From NCBI GenBank assembly GCA_036405195.1, contig DASWYB010000012.1, positions 1 through 5,686 of the forward strand: DNA of 5,686 nucleotides, written 5' to 3'. Position numbers and translations under genes: made by a program. Source of the DNA: DASWYB01 sp036405195 (GTDB lineage: Bacteria > Patescibacteriota > UBA1384 > 2-12-FULL-50-11 > DASWYB01). This document shows, one piece after another, positions 5,637 to 5,686 of this stretch; within the stretch, counting starts at the first letter, position 1; every line of letters starts with the position of its first letter. Under the pieces are notes generated by a model. That model was not told the origin of the DNA and ran no database searches. It worked only from the letters and a program-made list of their open reading frames with translations.

Positions 5637-5686
5637 ATGAAACCTCGTGAACCGCTCACTTATCCTCAAGCACTTCAGTATGCACT
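5637..5686 (+). CDS. Start of an unidentified gene, cut by the window edge
   Basis: An open frame begins at ATG 5637 with MKPREPLTYPQALQYA and runs off the right end. The same frame is open back to ATG 5562, but the added residues are not convincing, lack a ribosome-binding site and would span the inverted repeat. ATG 5637 also lacks a nearby Shine-Dalgarno, but a possible -10 element would put transcription start about 3 nt before it. Sixteen residues are too few to name a family. It would be divergent from holA. Confidence 0.35.
   Translation, partial: MKPREPLTYPQALQYA

Overview
The window looks like chromosome from a bacterium of roughly 46% GC using the standard code (no in-frame TGA read as Trp). 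It carries mostly compact housekeeping genes plus one surface protein and one membrane protein of unknown function. A Patescibacteria/CPR-type genome is my best guess. The reasons are the style of the ribosomal protein S20, the DHH phosphoesterase with an extra segment between its first two metal motifs, the small single-anchor signal peptidase and the DUF2207-type protein. This is inferred from family resemblance, not from a search.

Layout. (1) Positions 1-618, plus strand: the 3' end of a fibronectin type III protein, closed by a perfect-stem intrinsic terminator. (2) Positions 677-1831, minus strand: an NrnA-like DHH/DHHA1 phosphoesterase, convergent with the FN3 gene and sharing its terminator. 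(3) Positions 1832-2065: a divergent control region with a good sigma70-type promoter on each strand and a structured leader before rpsT. (4) Positions 2066-2919, plus strand: rpsT (S20) then signal peptidase I, 29 nt apart and probably one transcript. (5) Positions 2913-2958: a perfect 46-bp palindrome that overlaps the lepB stop and can terminate transcription from both sides. (6) Positions 2966-5545, minus strand: holA (DNA polymerase III delta) followed by a DUF2207-like membrane protein, probably one operon. (7) Positions 5546-5686: a second divergent control region with an inverted repeat and the start of an unidentified plus-strand reading frame running off the edge.

The genes cover replication (delta clamp-loader subunit), translation (S20), nucleotide/oligoribonucleotide turnover (DHH protein) and secretion (signal peptidase I). 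The FN3 protein is a plausible exported surface protein, and the DUF2207-like protein is a membrane protein with an external N-terminal domain. I see no mobile element, CRISPR array, tRNA or rRNA, and no clear novel multi-gene system. The parts most worth a second look are regulatory: the rpsT leader hairpins, the two symmetric terminators, the short coding-like frame ahead of rpsT, and the inverted repeat ahead of holA. The insert in the DHH protein is the most notable protein-level feature.
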